From the NCBI RefSeq assembly GCF_002192455.1, contig NZ_CP021744.1:7216501-7280500 (forward strand): a stretch of DNA of 64,000 bases, in the 5' to 3' direction. The stretch is from Streptomyces albireticuli. Its GTDB lineage: Bacteria > Actinomycetota > Actinomycetes > Streptomycetales > Streptomycetaceae. Of the stretch, positions 48,297 through 56,841 are shown in pieces; position 1 is the first letter of the stretch; every line of letters begins with the position of its first letter. The notes beneath the pieces were generated by a model. The model saw only the letters and a program-made list of their open reading frames with translations, had not been told where the DNA came from and did not search any database. The position numbers and the translations under genes were made by a program.

Positions 48297-48306
48297 AACG
48301 ATCAGT

Positions 48307-48334
48307 AAGGCCCCCGGTACACACCGGGGGCCTT
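48307..48334 (-). terminator. Terminator hairpin of the ABC exporter operon, touching the IS end
   Basis: Perfect 12-bp arms AAGGCCCCCGGT / ACCGGGGGCCTT, 4-base loop. Its first bases coincide with the TA flank of IS copy 2. Confidence 0.7.
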
Positions 48335-48372
48335 CGGCACAAGCGGTCGAGACGGCGGCGCACCGCCGGACG

Positions 48373-50217
48373 TCAGCCCGGCACGACCTCCCGCCGGCTC
48401 TCCGCCCACGCCCCCCACAGCGCCGCGTACCGCCCGCCCGCCGCCACGAGCTCCTCGTGGGTGCCCGACTCGACCACCCGGCCGCCGTCGAGGACGACGA
48501 CCCGGTCCGCCGTCGCGGCCTGGGTCAGGCGGTGGGCGACGACCAGGCTCGTACGGCCGGAGAGGGCGCGTGCCGCGGCCGTCTCCAGGGTGCGGGCGCC
48601 GGCGCTGCCGGCGTCGGCGGTGGCCTCGTCGAGGATGGCGACCGGCGGGTCGGCGAGGACGAGGCGGGCGAGGGCGAGGTGCTGGGCCTGGGTCACCGTG
48701 AGGCGGTGGCCGCCCTCGCCGACCACCGTGGCCGGTCCGTCCGGGAGTTCCTCCACCCAGGACAGGGCGTCGACCCGTTCGAGCGCGGCCCGCAGTTCCT
48801 CGTCCGTGGCCTCGGGGCGGGCCAGCCGGAGGTCGTCGGAGAGCGTGCCCGCGAAGACGTGGACCTCCTGGCTGATGAGGGTGACCGCGCGGCGGATGCC
48901 CGCGGGGCCCAGCTCCCGGCTGTCGACGCCGCCGAGGGCGACGGAGCCGCCGGACGGCTCGTGGATGCCGGCGATCAGCTTGGCGAGGGTGGTCTTGCCG
49001 GCGCCGCTGGCACCGACCAGGGCGACGCGTTCGCCGTCGCGCACCGTCAGGTCGACGTCGTGCAGCACCGGGCGGCCGGTCACGTACGTGTGGCTGAGCG
49101 CGGTCACCCGGACCGAGCCGTCCGCGGGCGCGGCGGGCCCGTCGGGCTCCTCCTCGCCGGGGAGGGTCGAGACGCCGACCAGGCGGGCCAGGCTCGCCCC
49201 GGCGGACTGCGCGTCGTCGATGAGGACGAGCGCGGCGTTGAGCGGGTTGAAGAGGCTGTGGAAGTACAGCGCGGCGGCGGTCGCCGTACCGATGCTCACG
49301 GAGCCGTTGTCGACCAGGAAGAAGCCGGTGACGAGGACCGACGTGAGGCCGAGGAACTCGGCGATGTTGAGCCGCGAGAAGAAGCCCGTCACCAGCCGGT
49401 TGCCGCGCAGCGCCAGGTCGACGGCCGACTGCGACCGCTCCCCGACCAGATCGACGTGACGGCCGGTCAGCCGGAACGCGCGCACGGTGCGGACGCCGCC
49501 GACGCTGTCGAGGAGCTGGTGCTGGAGGGCCCCCGTGGCCACGCGGTGCGCGGCGTAGACGGGGATGGCGCGGCTCATGTACCAGCGCACGGTGAAGTAG
49601 TGGACGGGTGCCGCGACCAGGACGACGAGCGCGAACCGCCAGTCCAGCACCGCGAGGCCGACCAGGGTCAGCAGGATCGTGAAGACGGAACGGCTGAACT
49701 CGGGCAGGGCCTGGCGCACGGTCTGCGCGATGAGGGCGACGTCGCCGGTGACCCGGGAGGTGAGGTCGCCCGAGCCGGCCTTCTCGACGCGTTCGAGCGG
49801 CAGCCGCAGCGCCCGCTCGATGAACTGCTCGCGCAGGCTCGCGAGGACGGTCTCGCCGAGCCGGGCGACGAGGGAGCTGCCGACGGCGGTGGCGGCGCCG
49901 CGCCCCACGGCGACCGCGACGAGGAGGATCATCGGCAGGGTCAGGGCGTCCGCCCCGCGCCGCTGGACCACCTGGTCGACGATGTGGCCGAGCAGCGGGG
50001 CGGTGAGCAGGCCGATGCCGGTGCCGACGAGCAGGACGGTCACCGCCGCCACCGCCAGGCCCCGGTGGCGCCGCAGCAGCGGGCCGACGACGGCGAGCGT
50101 CTGGGCGCCGGTGGCGGTCGGCAGGAGTACGCGGTCCGGTGTGCCGGCTGGGCTCATCGTCCGTCCGTTCTCGTTCGTGGTGGCGTCGGGGGAGGCCGGA
50201 GCCGAGGTGGCGGTCAT
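48373..50217 (-). CDS. ABC exporter half-transporter, subunit with intact ATP motifs
   Basis: 614 residues: membrane domain (about 40-340, six hydrophobic segments) fused to an ATPase domain. Walker A GASGAGKTT (about residue 400) and Walker B VAILDEATAD are intact, but the signature motif is LTVTQ instead of LSGGQ (about residue 505). The partner has the opposite pattern, so the two should form a heterodimer with one working ATP site. Its ATG overlaps the partner's stop codon (ATGA at 50214-50217). With an iron box upstream of the pair, export of the siderophore or its handling after uptake is likely. Confidence 0.88.
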   Translation of the reverse strand: MTATSAPASPDATTNENGRTMSPAGTPDRVLLPTATGAQTLAVVGPLLRRHRGLAVAAVTVLLVGTGIGLLTAPLLGHIVDQVVQRRGADALTLPMILLVAVAVGRGAATAVGSSLVARLGETVLASLREQFIERALRLPLERVEKAGSGDLTSRVTGDVALIAQTVRQALPEFSRSVFTILLTLVGLAVLDWRFALVVLVAAPVHYFTVRWYMSRAIPVYAAHRVATGALQHQLLDSVGGVRTVRAFRLTGRHVDLVGERSQSAVDLALRGNRLVTGFFSRLNIAEFLGLTSVLVTGFFLVDNGSVSIGTATAAALYFHSLFNPLNAALVLIDDAQSAGASLARLVGVSTLPGEEEPDGPAAPADGSVRVTALSHTYVTGRPVLHDVDLTVRDGERVALVGASGAGKTTLAKLIAGIHEPSGGSVALGGVDSRELGPAGIRRAVTLISQEVHVFAGTLSDDLRLARPEATDEELRAALERVDALSWVEELPDGPATVVGEGGHRLTVTQAQHLALARLVLADPPVAILDEATADAGSAGARTLETAAARALSGRTSLVVAHRLTQAATADRVVVLDGGRVVESGTHEELVAAGGRYAALWGAWAESRREVVPG

Positions 50218-51911
50218 GCGAGCACCACCGAGCGGTACGCCGCGTCGGCGGCCGCGAGTTCGGTGTGCGGGCCGTCGGCGGTGACGGTGCCCCCGTCGAG
50301 GACGACGACCCGGTCGGCCGTCGCGAGCAGGGCGGGGCTGGTGGTGACCAGGATCGTGGTGCGGCCCTCGCGGAGGTCCCGCAGCCGGGAGGCGATCCGG
50401 GACTCGGTGACGGTGTCCACCGCCGTGGTCGGGTCGTGCACGACCAGGACGGGCGGGTCGGCGGCGAGGGCGCGGGCGAGCGCGACGCGCTGCCGCTGGC
50501 CGCCGGAGAGCGACCGTCCGCGCTCGTCGATCAGCGTGCCGAGGCCGTCGGGCAGGGTGCGGGCGACCTCGTCGGCCGCCGCGGCAGCCAGCGCCGGCGC
50601 GGCGCTCGCCGCGTCGCCCTCGCCGCCCGCCAGGACGTTGTCCAGCAGGGTGCCCTCGAAGAGGTCGGCGTCGTGGTGGGCGACGAGGATCGCCCGGCGC
50701 GTCCCGACGGGGTCCAGCTCGGACAGGCCGACGCCGTCCAGCTCGATCGACCCCTCGTCGGGCGCGGCCTCCCTGCCCAGGCAGACCAGCAGGTCGGCCG
50801 CGGTCGCGGGGTCCTTCGCGACGATGCCGACGAGGCTCCCGGGGCGGATGTCGAGGTCGACCCCGCGCAGCGCCCCGTGCCGTACGCCGCGCAGCCGGAG
50901 CGCCCCGGCGACGGGTTCGGCCGGAGCGGCCGCCCCGGCGGGCACCGCCGGCGGCGCCGCGAGCACCGAGGCGATCCGGTCCGCCGACGCGCGCCCCTGG
51001 GCGAACTGGCCGTTGACGTAGGTGAGCAGCTGGAAGGGGCCGAGGAGGAACTGCGCGAGGCCCACGGCCGCCACCAGGTCACCGACGCTGATGTCACCGT
51101 TCATCGCCAGGTGCGCGCCGACGAGCCCGATGACCGCGATGAAGATCCCGGTCAGGGCGAGGATCGCGCCGTCGTGCCAGGCCCGGCTCCCGGCCGCGCG
51201 CAGGGCCGCCGCCAGGGAGTCCTGGCTGGTCCGCCGGTAGCGGTCCACCGCGGCCGACTCGGCGCCGAAGCCCTTGAGCACCCGGAGGCCCGACACCAGG
51301 TCGGTCGCGATGCCGGAGGCCTGCGCGGCGTGCTCCTGCTCGGTGCCGCTGCGCCGTTCGAGAGGACGGCTGATGCGGTGGCCGAGCCACAGCAGCGGCG
51401 GGATGCCGAGCAGGACGAGCAGGCCGAGCGGCACCGATATCCGGAGCAGCGCCACGGCGCTGATGGCCAGTCCGGCGAGCGCGGACACCCCGTACGGCAG
51501 GACGGTCGCGACGCCGCCCACGCGCTTGGCGTCGCTCGTGGCGATGGTGGCCAGCACACCGGGGAGCCGGTCCTTGTCCGCGCCGCCGCGCGGGTCGAGC
51601 ACCCGGGTACCGAGGTCGCGGCGGAGCAGATGGGCGGCCTGTTCCCCGGCGCGTTCGCCCATCCGCGCGCCGATGCGGTAGCAGCTGGACAGGACGAGGA
51701 AGAGGCTGGCGAGCACCAGCAGCCAGCGCAGCAGGGCACCGGACGAACCGGTGGCCACCGCTTGGTCGATCACCAGGCCTATGACGACCGGGACCATCGC
51801 CTCGCACGCCTGGTGCGCGGTGCCCAGGAGCGATGCCCCGGCCACATGACGACGTTGGCCCGCGATCGCCCTTCGGAGGACGTCGCCCCCCGTCGGTCCT
51901 CCATCGAGCAT
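50214..51911 (-). CDS. ABC exporter half-transporter, subunit with degenerate Walker motifs
   Basis: 565 residues, ATG at 51911 with GGAGGTAGAG upstream and an iron box 30 bases further. Membrane domain about residues 20-310, then an ATPase domain in which the Walker A region reads GIVAKDPATAADLL, with no GxxGxGKS, and Walker B reads VLVVHDPTT, lacking the Mg-binding Asp and catalytic Glu. The signature LSGGQRQRVALARAL is intact. This complements the second subunit. IrtAB-like exporter-fold importers and the exporter CchG are known siderophore precedents; direction of transport is not settled by sequence. Confidence 0.87.
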   Translation of the reverse strand: MLDGGPTGGDVLRRAIAGQRRHVAGASLLGTAHQACEAMVPVVIGLVIDQAVATGSSGALLRWLLVLASLFLVLSSCYRIGARMGERAGEQAAHLLRRDLGTRVLDPRGGADKDRLPGVLATIATSDAKRVGGVATVLPYGVSALAGLAISAVALLRISVPLGLLVLLGIPPLLWLGHRISRPLERRSGTEQEHAAQASGIATDLVSGLRVLKGFGAESAAVDRYRRTSQDSLAAALRAAGSRAWHDGAILALTGIFIAVIGLVGAHLAMNGDISVGDLVAAVGLAQFLLGPFQLLTYVNGQFAQGRASADRIASVLAAPPAVPAGAAAPAEPVAGALRLRGVRHGALRGVDLDIRPGSLVGIVAKDPATAADLLVCLGREAAPDEGSIELDGVGLSELDPVGTRRAILVAHHDADLFEGTLLDNVLAGGEGDAASAAPALAAAAADEVARTLPDGLGTLIDERGRSLSGGQRQRVALARALAADPPVLVVHDPTTAVDTVTESRIASRLRDLREGRTTILVTTSPALLATADRVVVLDGGTVTADGPHTELAAADAAYRSVVLA

Positions 51912-51940
51912 CGCTCTACCTCCACAGACACAGCAATAAG

Positions 51941-51959
51941 TTAGGTAAGGCTACCTTAA
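51941..51959. promoter_or_regulatory. Iron box for the ABC exporter operon
   Basis: TTAGGTAAGGCTACCTTAA, clear IdeR/DmdR match, 30 bases upstream of the exporter start codon on the minus strand. Confidence 0.85.
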
Positions 51960-52025
51960 CTATCATGGTCAGGCCGGGTTGCGCGCCGGTCCGGACCGCG
52001 TCCGCCCCCATCCGGGCAACCGGCG

Positions 52026-52055
52026 TTGACCTGGGCGAAGTTATTCGATTAGGTT
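52026..52055 (+). promoter_or_regulatory. Promoter candidate for the FecCD permease operon
   Basis: TTGACC (52026-52031) and TAGGTT (52050-52055), 18 bases apart; the -10 lies inside the iron box at 52044-52062. Confidence 0.55.
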
Positions 52056-52062
52056 TACCTAA
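52044..52062. promoter_or_regulatory. Iron box for the FecCD permease operon
   Basis: TTCGATTAGGTTTACCTAA; the right half is ideal, the left half carries two or three deviations from the IdeR/DmdR pattern. Confidence 0.75.
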
Positions 52063-52131
52063 GTTGTCGCGCTGCCGGGGCCTTTCCGTTGCCGGTCCCA
52101 GCCGTCGTACCGAGTGCCAGGGAGGCCCTTG

Positions 52132-53202
52132 TTGTCAGTCGAGGCGCCGGACAAACCCGGAACCGGTGCCGGCGGCCCTCCGGCCCCGGCCACCCGACGG
52201 CCCTCGGCGGGGCTCTGGCGCGGCCTGGGGCTGCTCGCCGCCGTCGGCGTGCTGCTCCTGCTGTCCCTGGCCGGCATCTGGCTCGGCACCCGGGACATCC
52301 CCTTCACCGCCACGTGGAGCCTGCTCTGGCACAACGACGGCTCCAGCGCCGCCGTCGTCATCCACGACTACCGGATCCCGCGGACCGTGCTCGGCCTCCT
52401 CGTCGGCGTGGCCCTCGGCCTCTCCGGCGCGCTGATGCAGGCCCTGACCCGCAATCCGCTCGCCGACCCCGGCCTCCTCGGAGTGAGCCTGGGCGCCTCG
52501 ACGGGTGTGGTGGTGGGCATCGCCTTCCTCGGCGTCGGCACGGTCCTCGGCTATGTGTGGTTCGCCTTCCTCGGCGCCGCCCTCGCCTCCGTCGCCGTCC
52601 ACCTCCTCGGCTCGTCCGGGCGGAGACTGGTGACACCCGACCGGCTGGTCGTCGCCGGCGCGGCCGTCACCGCGGTGCTCTACGCCTTCAACTCGGCGGT
52701 CCTGCTGCTCCACCCGCGCGCCTTCGACGAGTTCCGGTTCTGGACGGTGGGCTCGCTCGGCGGCCGGAAGTTCGACGTGGTGTACGTGATCCTGCCGTTC
52801 GTCGTGGTCGGCACCCTGATCGCGCTCGCCCTGGCCCGCCCGCTGAACGCCCTGGCCATGGGCGACCAGGTGGGCCGGGCGCTGGGCGTCCACGTCGGCC
52901 GCACCCGGCTCTTCGGCGCCGTCGCCGTGATGCTGCTGTGCGGCGCCGCCACCGCCGCCGCGGGGCCCATCGGCTTCGTCGGCCTCGCCGTGCCGCACAT
53001 CGCCCGCTTCGTGGCCGGCCCCGACCAGCGGTGGGTGATGGCCTACTCCGCCCTGCTCGCGCCGATCCTGCTGATCGGCGCGGACGTGCTGGGCCGCGTC
53101 CTCGGCTACCCGGGAGAGGTGCAGGTGGGCATCGTCACCGCCTTCCTGGGCGGCCCCCTGTTCCTCGCCCTCTGCCGCCGCCGGAAGCTGGTCATGCTGT
53201 GA
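52132..53202 (+). CDS. FecCD-type ferri-siderophore permease, subunit 1
   Basis: 356 residues from TTG 52132 (GGAGG 6 bases upstream; TTG 52129 and GTG 52114 are alternatives). About ten hydrophobic segments, with the BtuC/FecCD signatures YRIPRTVLGLLVGVALGLSG, RNPLADPGLLGVSLGAS and GPIGFVGLAVPHIAR. It forms the membrane channel that takes the ferri-siderophore from the lipoprotein receptor into the cytoplasm. Its stop overlaps the start of subunit 2 (GTGA), so translation is coupled. Confidence 0.88.
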   Translation: MSVEAPDKPGTGAGGPPAPATRRPSAGLWRGLGLLAAVGVLLLLSLAGIWLGTRDIPFTATWSLLWHNDGSSAAVVIHDYRIPRTVLGLLVGVALGLSGALMQALTRNPLADPGLLGVSLGASTGVVVGIAFLGVGTVLGYVWFAFLGAALASVAVHLLGSSGRRLVTPDRLVVAGAAVTAVLYAFNSAVLLLHPRAFDEFRFWTVGSLGGRKFDVVYVILPFVVVGTLIALALARPLNALAMGDQVGRALGVHVGRTRLFGAVAVMLLCGAATAAAGPIGFVGLAVPHIARFVAGPDQRWVMAYSALLAPILLIGADVLGRVLGYPGEVQVGIVTAFLGGPLFLALCRRRKLVML

Positions 53203-54275
53203 GCCCCGTCCAGGAAGCCCGCCCGAAGACCCGCGGGCCGGGTGGTGTGATCGTGCGCAGCCGGGGCGGGCGGGTGTCGCTGCGGATCGAGGTCCGTCCG
53301 CTCGCCGTGATGCTGGTTCTGCTGGCCGCCCTGGTCGTCACGATGGGATTCACCCTCACCACCGGTGACTTCGAGCTGTCGATCGGGGAGGCGTTCCAGG
53401 CGCTCGTCGGCCAGGGTTCGGGGAGCGCCGACTTCATCGTCAACACCCTGCGCCTGCCAAGGCTGCTGACCGCGATGGCCGTCGGCGCGGCCCTGGCGGT
53501 CAGCGGCGCGATCCTCCAGAGCCTGTCGCGCAACCCGCTCGGCAGCCCGGACATCATCGGCTTCACCAACGGGTCGGCGACCGGCGCCCTGGTCGTCATC
53601 GTCATGCTCCACGGCAGCATGGCCCAGATCGCGCTCGGCGCGCTGATCGGCGGACTGGCCACCGCCGTGGCCGTCTACCTGCTGGCGTTCAGCCGGGGCT
53701 CGCAGGGCTTCCGGCTCGTCGTCATCGGCATCGGTGTGAGCGCCATCCTGCTCGCCGTCAACTCCTACCTGATCACCCGGGCGAGCCTCCAGGACGCGCT
53801 GGAGGCGCAGACCTGGCTGATCGGCAGCCTCAACAGCCGCACCTGGGACCAGGCGGCCATGACGGGGATCGCGCTCGCGGTGCTCCTCCCGGTCGCCTTC
53901 CGGTTCGGCCGCAGGCTGTCCCTGCTGGAGATGGGTGACGACACGGCCATGGCGCTCGGCGTCGACGCGGCCCGCACCCGGCTGGTGCTGCTGGCCGTGA
54001 GCGTCGGCCTCGCCGCCGTCGCCACCGCCGCGACCGGCCCGATCTGGTTCGTCGCCCTGGCCGCCCCCCAGCTCGCCCGCCGCCTCGTCCGCTCCTCCGG
54101 CCCCGGCCTCCTCCCGGCGGCCCTCATGGGCGCGGTGCTGCTGGCCGTGAGCGACTTCGCGGTGCAGCGGGTCTTCTCGCCGACGCTGCTGCCGGTGGGG
54201 ACGGCGACGGGCACGGTCGGGGGCCTGTACCTGATCGGCCTGCTGATCGCGGAGTCGCGCAAGTCCCGGACGTGA
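53199..54275 (+). CDS. FecCD-type ferri-siderophore permease, subunit 2
   Basis: 358 residues, GTG at 53199 overlapping the preceding stop by 3 bases. A short basic N-terminus is followed by about ten hydrophobic segments, with LRLPRLLTAMAVGAALAVSG, RNPLGSPDIIGFTNGSATGA and GPIWFVALAAPQLARRL. It pairs with subunit 1 in a heterodimeric importer. Such operons normally continue with the ATPase (FepC/FecE/CchE type), but here the next gene is an unrelated SRPBCC protein on the other strand, so the ATPase must come from elsewhere. Confidence 0.88.
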   Translation: MSPVQEARPKTRGPGGVIVRSRGGRVSLRIEVRPLAVMLVLLAALVVTMGFTLTTGDFELSIGEAFQALVGQGSGSADFIVNTLRLPRLLTAMAVGAALAVSGAILQSLSRNPLGSPDIIGFTNGSATGALVVIVMLHGSMAQIALGALIGGLATAVAVYLLAFSRGSQGFRLVVIGIGVSAILLAVNSYLITRASLQDALEAQTWLIGSLNSRTWDQAAMTGIALAVLLPVAFRFGRRLSLLEMGDDTAMALGVDAARTRLVLLAVSVGLAAVATAATGPIWFVALAAPQLARRLVRSSGPGLLPAALMGAVLLAVSDFAVQRVFSPTLLPVGTATGTVGGLYLIGLLIAESRKSRT

Positions 54276-54404
54276 GCGGTGGGGGCCCTGCGGGGCCCTT
54301 TCCGCCCGCCCGGCGATTGAGCACGATCCGGGGAGGGGCGGGGTGGGGAAAACCCCCGCAGGGCGGCACCCCCGCCGCCGTCGCCGCGCGCGACCCGCGC
54401 TAGA

Positions 54405-54851
54405 TCACCGCCCCCGCCACCGCCCCGTCTCGAACCCCCGCGCCTCGATGAACGACTTGAACCGCTCCAGATCCCCCTTCGCCTGCCGCCGCACGAACCC
54501 CAGCACGTCCCCCACCGTGTCCACGAATCCCTCCGGCGCGTGGTCGAACTGGAGCATGACCTTCGTGCGGGAGACGTCCAGGCGGTGGAAGGTGACGACG
54601 CCGGCCTGCCGGACCTCGCCGCCCACCGTGGTCCACGCGACCCGTTCGTCCGGGATCTGCTCACTGATCTCCGCGTCGAACTCACGGATGACACCGTCGA
54701 CGTTCGTCACCCAGTGGGTGAGGGTCGGCGTGCGCTGCTCGACGCGTTCGACGCCTTTCATGAAGCGGGGGAACTCCTCGAACTGCGTCCACTGGTTGTA
54801 GGCGGTGCTGATCGGCACCTCGACCTCGATGGACTGTTCGATCTGGGACAT
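54405..54851 (-). CDS. SRPBCC-family (START-like) protein
   Basis: 148 residues from the ATG at 54851 (GAGGAGAGG upstream); the open frame extends further but without a ribosome binding site. The pattern SIEVEVPISTAYNQWTQFEE, FPRFMKGVERVEQ and the late helix FVRRQAKGDLERFKSFIEARG are typical of the cyclase/dehydrase-type SRPBCC fold, a hydrophobic ligand-binding cup. Close relatives are common in Streptomyces and linked to stress or lipid binding; no ligand is known. It is divergent from the decarboxylase gene. Confidence 0.82.
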   Translation of the reverse strand: MSQIEQSIEVEVPISTAYNQWTQFEEFPRFMKGVERVEQRTPTLTHWVTNVDGVIREFDAEISEQIPDERVAWTTVGGEVRQAGVVTFHRLDVSRTKVMLQFDHAPEGFVDTVGDVLGFVRRQAKGDLERFKSFIEARGFETGRWRGR

Positions 54852-55062
54852 GGCTGACCTCTCCTCAGGAATGGGGTGGGAAAACCGGGTCACCCGGCGA
54901 GTGCCCCCGATCCACGGCCCGAGACATCCCTTTTTCGCGGAGCCCCGGCCACGGCTCCGGCCGCGCCCGGCACCCGGTCGGACGCGTTTCCCTTGCGGCA
55001 AACAGGTCACCCGCACAGGGATCCCGGCAAGGAGCGAGCGTTCCACGGGGAGCGGAGACTTT

Positions 55063-56538
55063 ATGGACCACTCATGCGCGCCGGTGCTGGAGGCCCTCGC
55101 CGCCTACGGCAGGACGGGCCAGACCCCCTTCACCCCACCCGGCCACAAACAAGGGCGCGGCGCGGACCCGCGGGTGCGGGCCGTCCTGGGGGACGCGGTG
55201 TTCGCCCACGACGTCCTGGCCATCAGCGGGCTGGACGACCGTACGTCCTCCCACCACGTGCTGGAACGGGCCCAGGAGCTGATGGCCGACGCCGTCGGGG
55301 CCGAGCACACCTTCTTCTCCACCTGCGGCAGCTCCCTGTCCGTCAAGGCGGCCATGCTGGCGGTGGCCCGGCCGCACCAGAAGCTGCTGATCGGCCGGGA
55401 CGTTCACAAGTCGGTGGTCTCGGGGCTCATCCTCTCCGGCGTGCGGCCCGTCTGGGTCGACCCGCGATGGGACCCGGAGCTGCACCTGGCCCACCCGCCG
55501 TCCCGCGCCGCCTTCGACGAGGCGTTCGAGCGGCACCCCGACGCCGAGGGCGCCCTCGTCACCAGCCCCACCCCGTACGGCACCTGCGCGGACCTCGCCG
55601 GCCTCGCCGAGGTCTGCCACCGCCGGGGCAAGCCCCTGATCGTCGACGAGGCGTGGGGCGCGCACCTCCCCTTCCACCCCGGCCTCCCGACGTGGGCCAT
55701 GGACGCCGGGGCGGACGTGTGCGTCACCTCCGTGCACAAGATGGGGTCCGGGCTCGAACAGAGCTCCGTCTTCCACCTCCAGGGCGACCGCGTCGACGAC
55801 AAGGCCCTCAAGGCCTGCGCCGACCTGCTCGGCACCACCAGCCCCTCCGTCCTCGTCTACGCCGCCCTCGACGGCTGGCGACGCCAGATGGTCGAACACG
55901 GCCGCGCGCTCTACGACGACGCCCTCGCCCGGGCCGAGGACGTGCGCGCCCGGATCGACGCGATCGACGGCATGCGCGTCCACGGCCGGGCCGACTTCTG
56001 CGGGCCCGGCCGCGCCGCCGACCTGGACACCCTCCAGGTGATCGTCGACATCTCCACGCTCGGCACCACCGGCTACCGCGCGGGCGACTGGCTCCGCGAA
56101 CACCACCGGATCAACCTGCACCTCTGCGACCACCGGCGGATCAGCGCCCAGCTGACCCACGCCGACGACGACGAGACCACCGGCGTCCTGCTCGACGCCC
56201 TGCGCGACCTGGCGGACCACGCGGACGCGCTGCGGCCGGCCCCCGCCGTCGACGTCCCGCCGCCCTCGGAGCTCCGCCTGGAACAGGCGGAGCTGCCCCG
56301 GGACGCGTTCTTCGGGGACACCGAGCGGGTCCCCTGGGACAAGGCCGCCGGGCGCGTCGCCGCCGAGATGCTCACGCCCTACCCTCCCGGCATCCCCGCC
56401 GCCCTGCCCGGCGAACGCCTCACCGATCACGTCCTGCGCTATCTGCGCACCGGTGTCGAGGCGGGCATGGTCGTCCCCGACGCGGCCGACCCCGAGGTGA
56501 AGCACGTGAAGGTGGCCGTGGAACCGGAGGACGGGTGA
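55063..56538 (+). CDS. PLP-dependent Orn/Lys/Arg decarboxylase family protein
   Basis: 491 residues from ATG 55063 (GGGGAGCGGAGA upstream). It has the fold-type I signature of the short OKR_DC group: TPPGHKQGRGADPRVRAVLG at the N-terminus, FSTCGSSLSVKAAM, the Asp-bearing strand LIVDEAWGAHL, and the PLP lysine in TSVHKMGSG (Lys near residue 226). Enzymes of this group decarboxylate lysine, arginine or ornithine, giving cadaverine, agmatine or putrescine. It is not preceded by an iron box, so a link to the siderophore locus is not supported. The C-terminal domain (about 400-491) is complete. Confidence 0.85.
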   Translation: MDHSCAPVLEALAAYGRTGQTPFTPPGHKQGRGADPRVRAVLGDAVFAHDVLAISGLDDRTSSHHVLERAQELMADAVGAEHTFFSTCGSSLSVKAAMLAVARPHQKLLIGRDVHKSVVSGLILSGVRPVWVDPRWDPELHLAHPPSRAAFDEAFERHPDAEGALVTSPTPYGTCADLAGLAEVCHRRGKPLIVDEAWGAHLPFHPGLPTWAMDAGADVCVTSVHKMGSGLEQSSVFHLQGDRVDDKALKACADLLGTTSPSVLVYAALDGWRRQMVEHGRALYDDALARAEDVRARIDAIDGMRVHGRADFCGPGRAADLDTLQVIVDISTLGTTGYRAGDWLREHHRINLHLCDHRRISAQLTHADDDETTGVLLDALRDLADHADALRPAPAVDVPPPSELRLEQAELPRDAFFGDTERVPWDKAAGRVAAEMLTPYPPGIPAALPGERLTDHVLRYLRTGVEAGMVVPDAADPEVKHVKVAVEPEDG

Positions 56539-56628
56539 GGAACGGGCGGTGCGGGCGGGGCCGCCCGGCCGGGACGCGTCCGGGAGCCGGACCGGGCCCC
56601 CGGCGCGCCGGCCCGTAGGCGCGCGTGC

Positions 56629-56748
56629 TCAGTGGGGCCGGGCGCGGTGCCGGGCGCGGGACGAGGGCAGCATGCGCTCCTCGTAACGCCCCAGGGCGAG
56701 CACCGCGCACAGCAGGAGTGGAGGCATCAGGAACACGACGGCGACCAC
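56629..56748 (-). CDS. Small membrane peptide, 39 residues
   Basis: GTG start at 56748 with GGAAGGAG 6 bases upstream. The peptide starts VVAVVFLMPPLLLCAVLALG, a single membrane segment, followed by the basic tail RYEERMLPSSRARHRARPH. A good ribosome binding site, one transmembrane helix and a positive tail that would stay in the cytoplasm support a real gene. The function is unknown. It lies between the decarboxylase and the three-gene cassette downstream. Confidence 0.6.
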   Translation of the reverse strand: MVAVVFLMPPLLLCAVLALGRYEERMLPSSRARHRARPH

Positions 56749-56841
56749 CGGAACTCCTTCCACGAGGGACGGGTCCGTGGCCGGGTTGCCACGCGCCCCC
56801 GGCGCAAACCCCGCCGGCGCGCCCCGGTACGCACCGGGCCG

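Larger units (their letters stand above)
44332..48305. mobile_element. Composite-transposon-like unit: two inverted 886-bp IS copies around an M28 peptidase
   Basis: The unit is bounded by copy 1 (44332-45217) and copy 2 (47420-48305), whose transposase genes point outward. Each IS end is flanked by TA, including both outer ends. The 2.2-kb interior holds a truncated transposase, a secreted aminopeptidase with its own terminator, and an orphan gene end. It separates the siderophore NRPS from the siderophore transporter genes, so it probably entered an existing cluster, although two independent IS insertions are also possible. Confidence 0.65.
47420..48305 (+). mobile_element. IS5-family insertion sequence, copy 2
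   Basis: 886 bp, same 14-bp terminal inverted repeats as copy 1, flanked by TA on both sides (47418-47419 and 48306-48307). Transposase on the plus strand. At least one base differs from copy 1: 47458 is T where copy 1 has the C-equivalent at 45179. Confidence 0.9.

Noticed and set aside
54405..55046. Longer N-terminus for the SRPBCC protein
   Set aside because: The extra 65 residues are Arg/Gly/Pro-rich, without ribosome binding site, and overlap the promoter region of the divergent decarboxylase.
55063..56538. Decarboxylase as part of the siderophore pathway (diamine supply as for desferrioxamine)
   Set aside because: No iron box, no IucA-type synthetase, and an ornithine-based NRPS product does not need a diamine.
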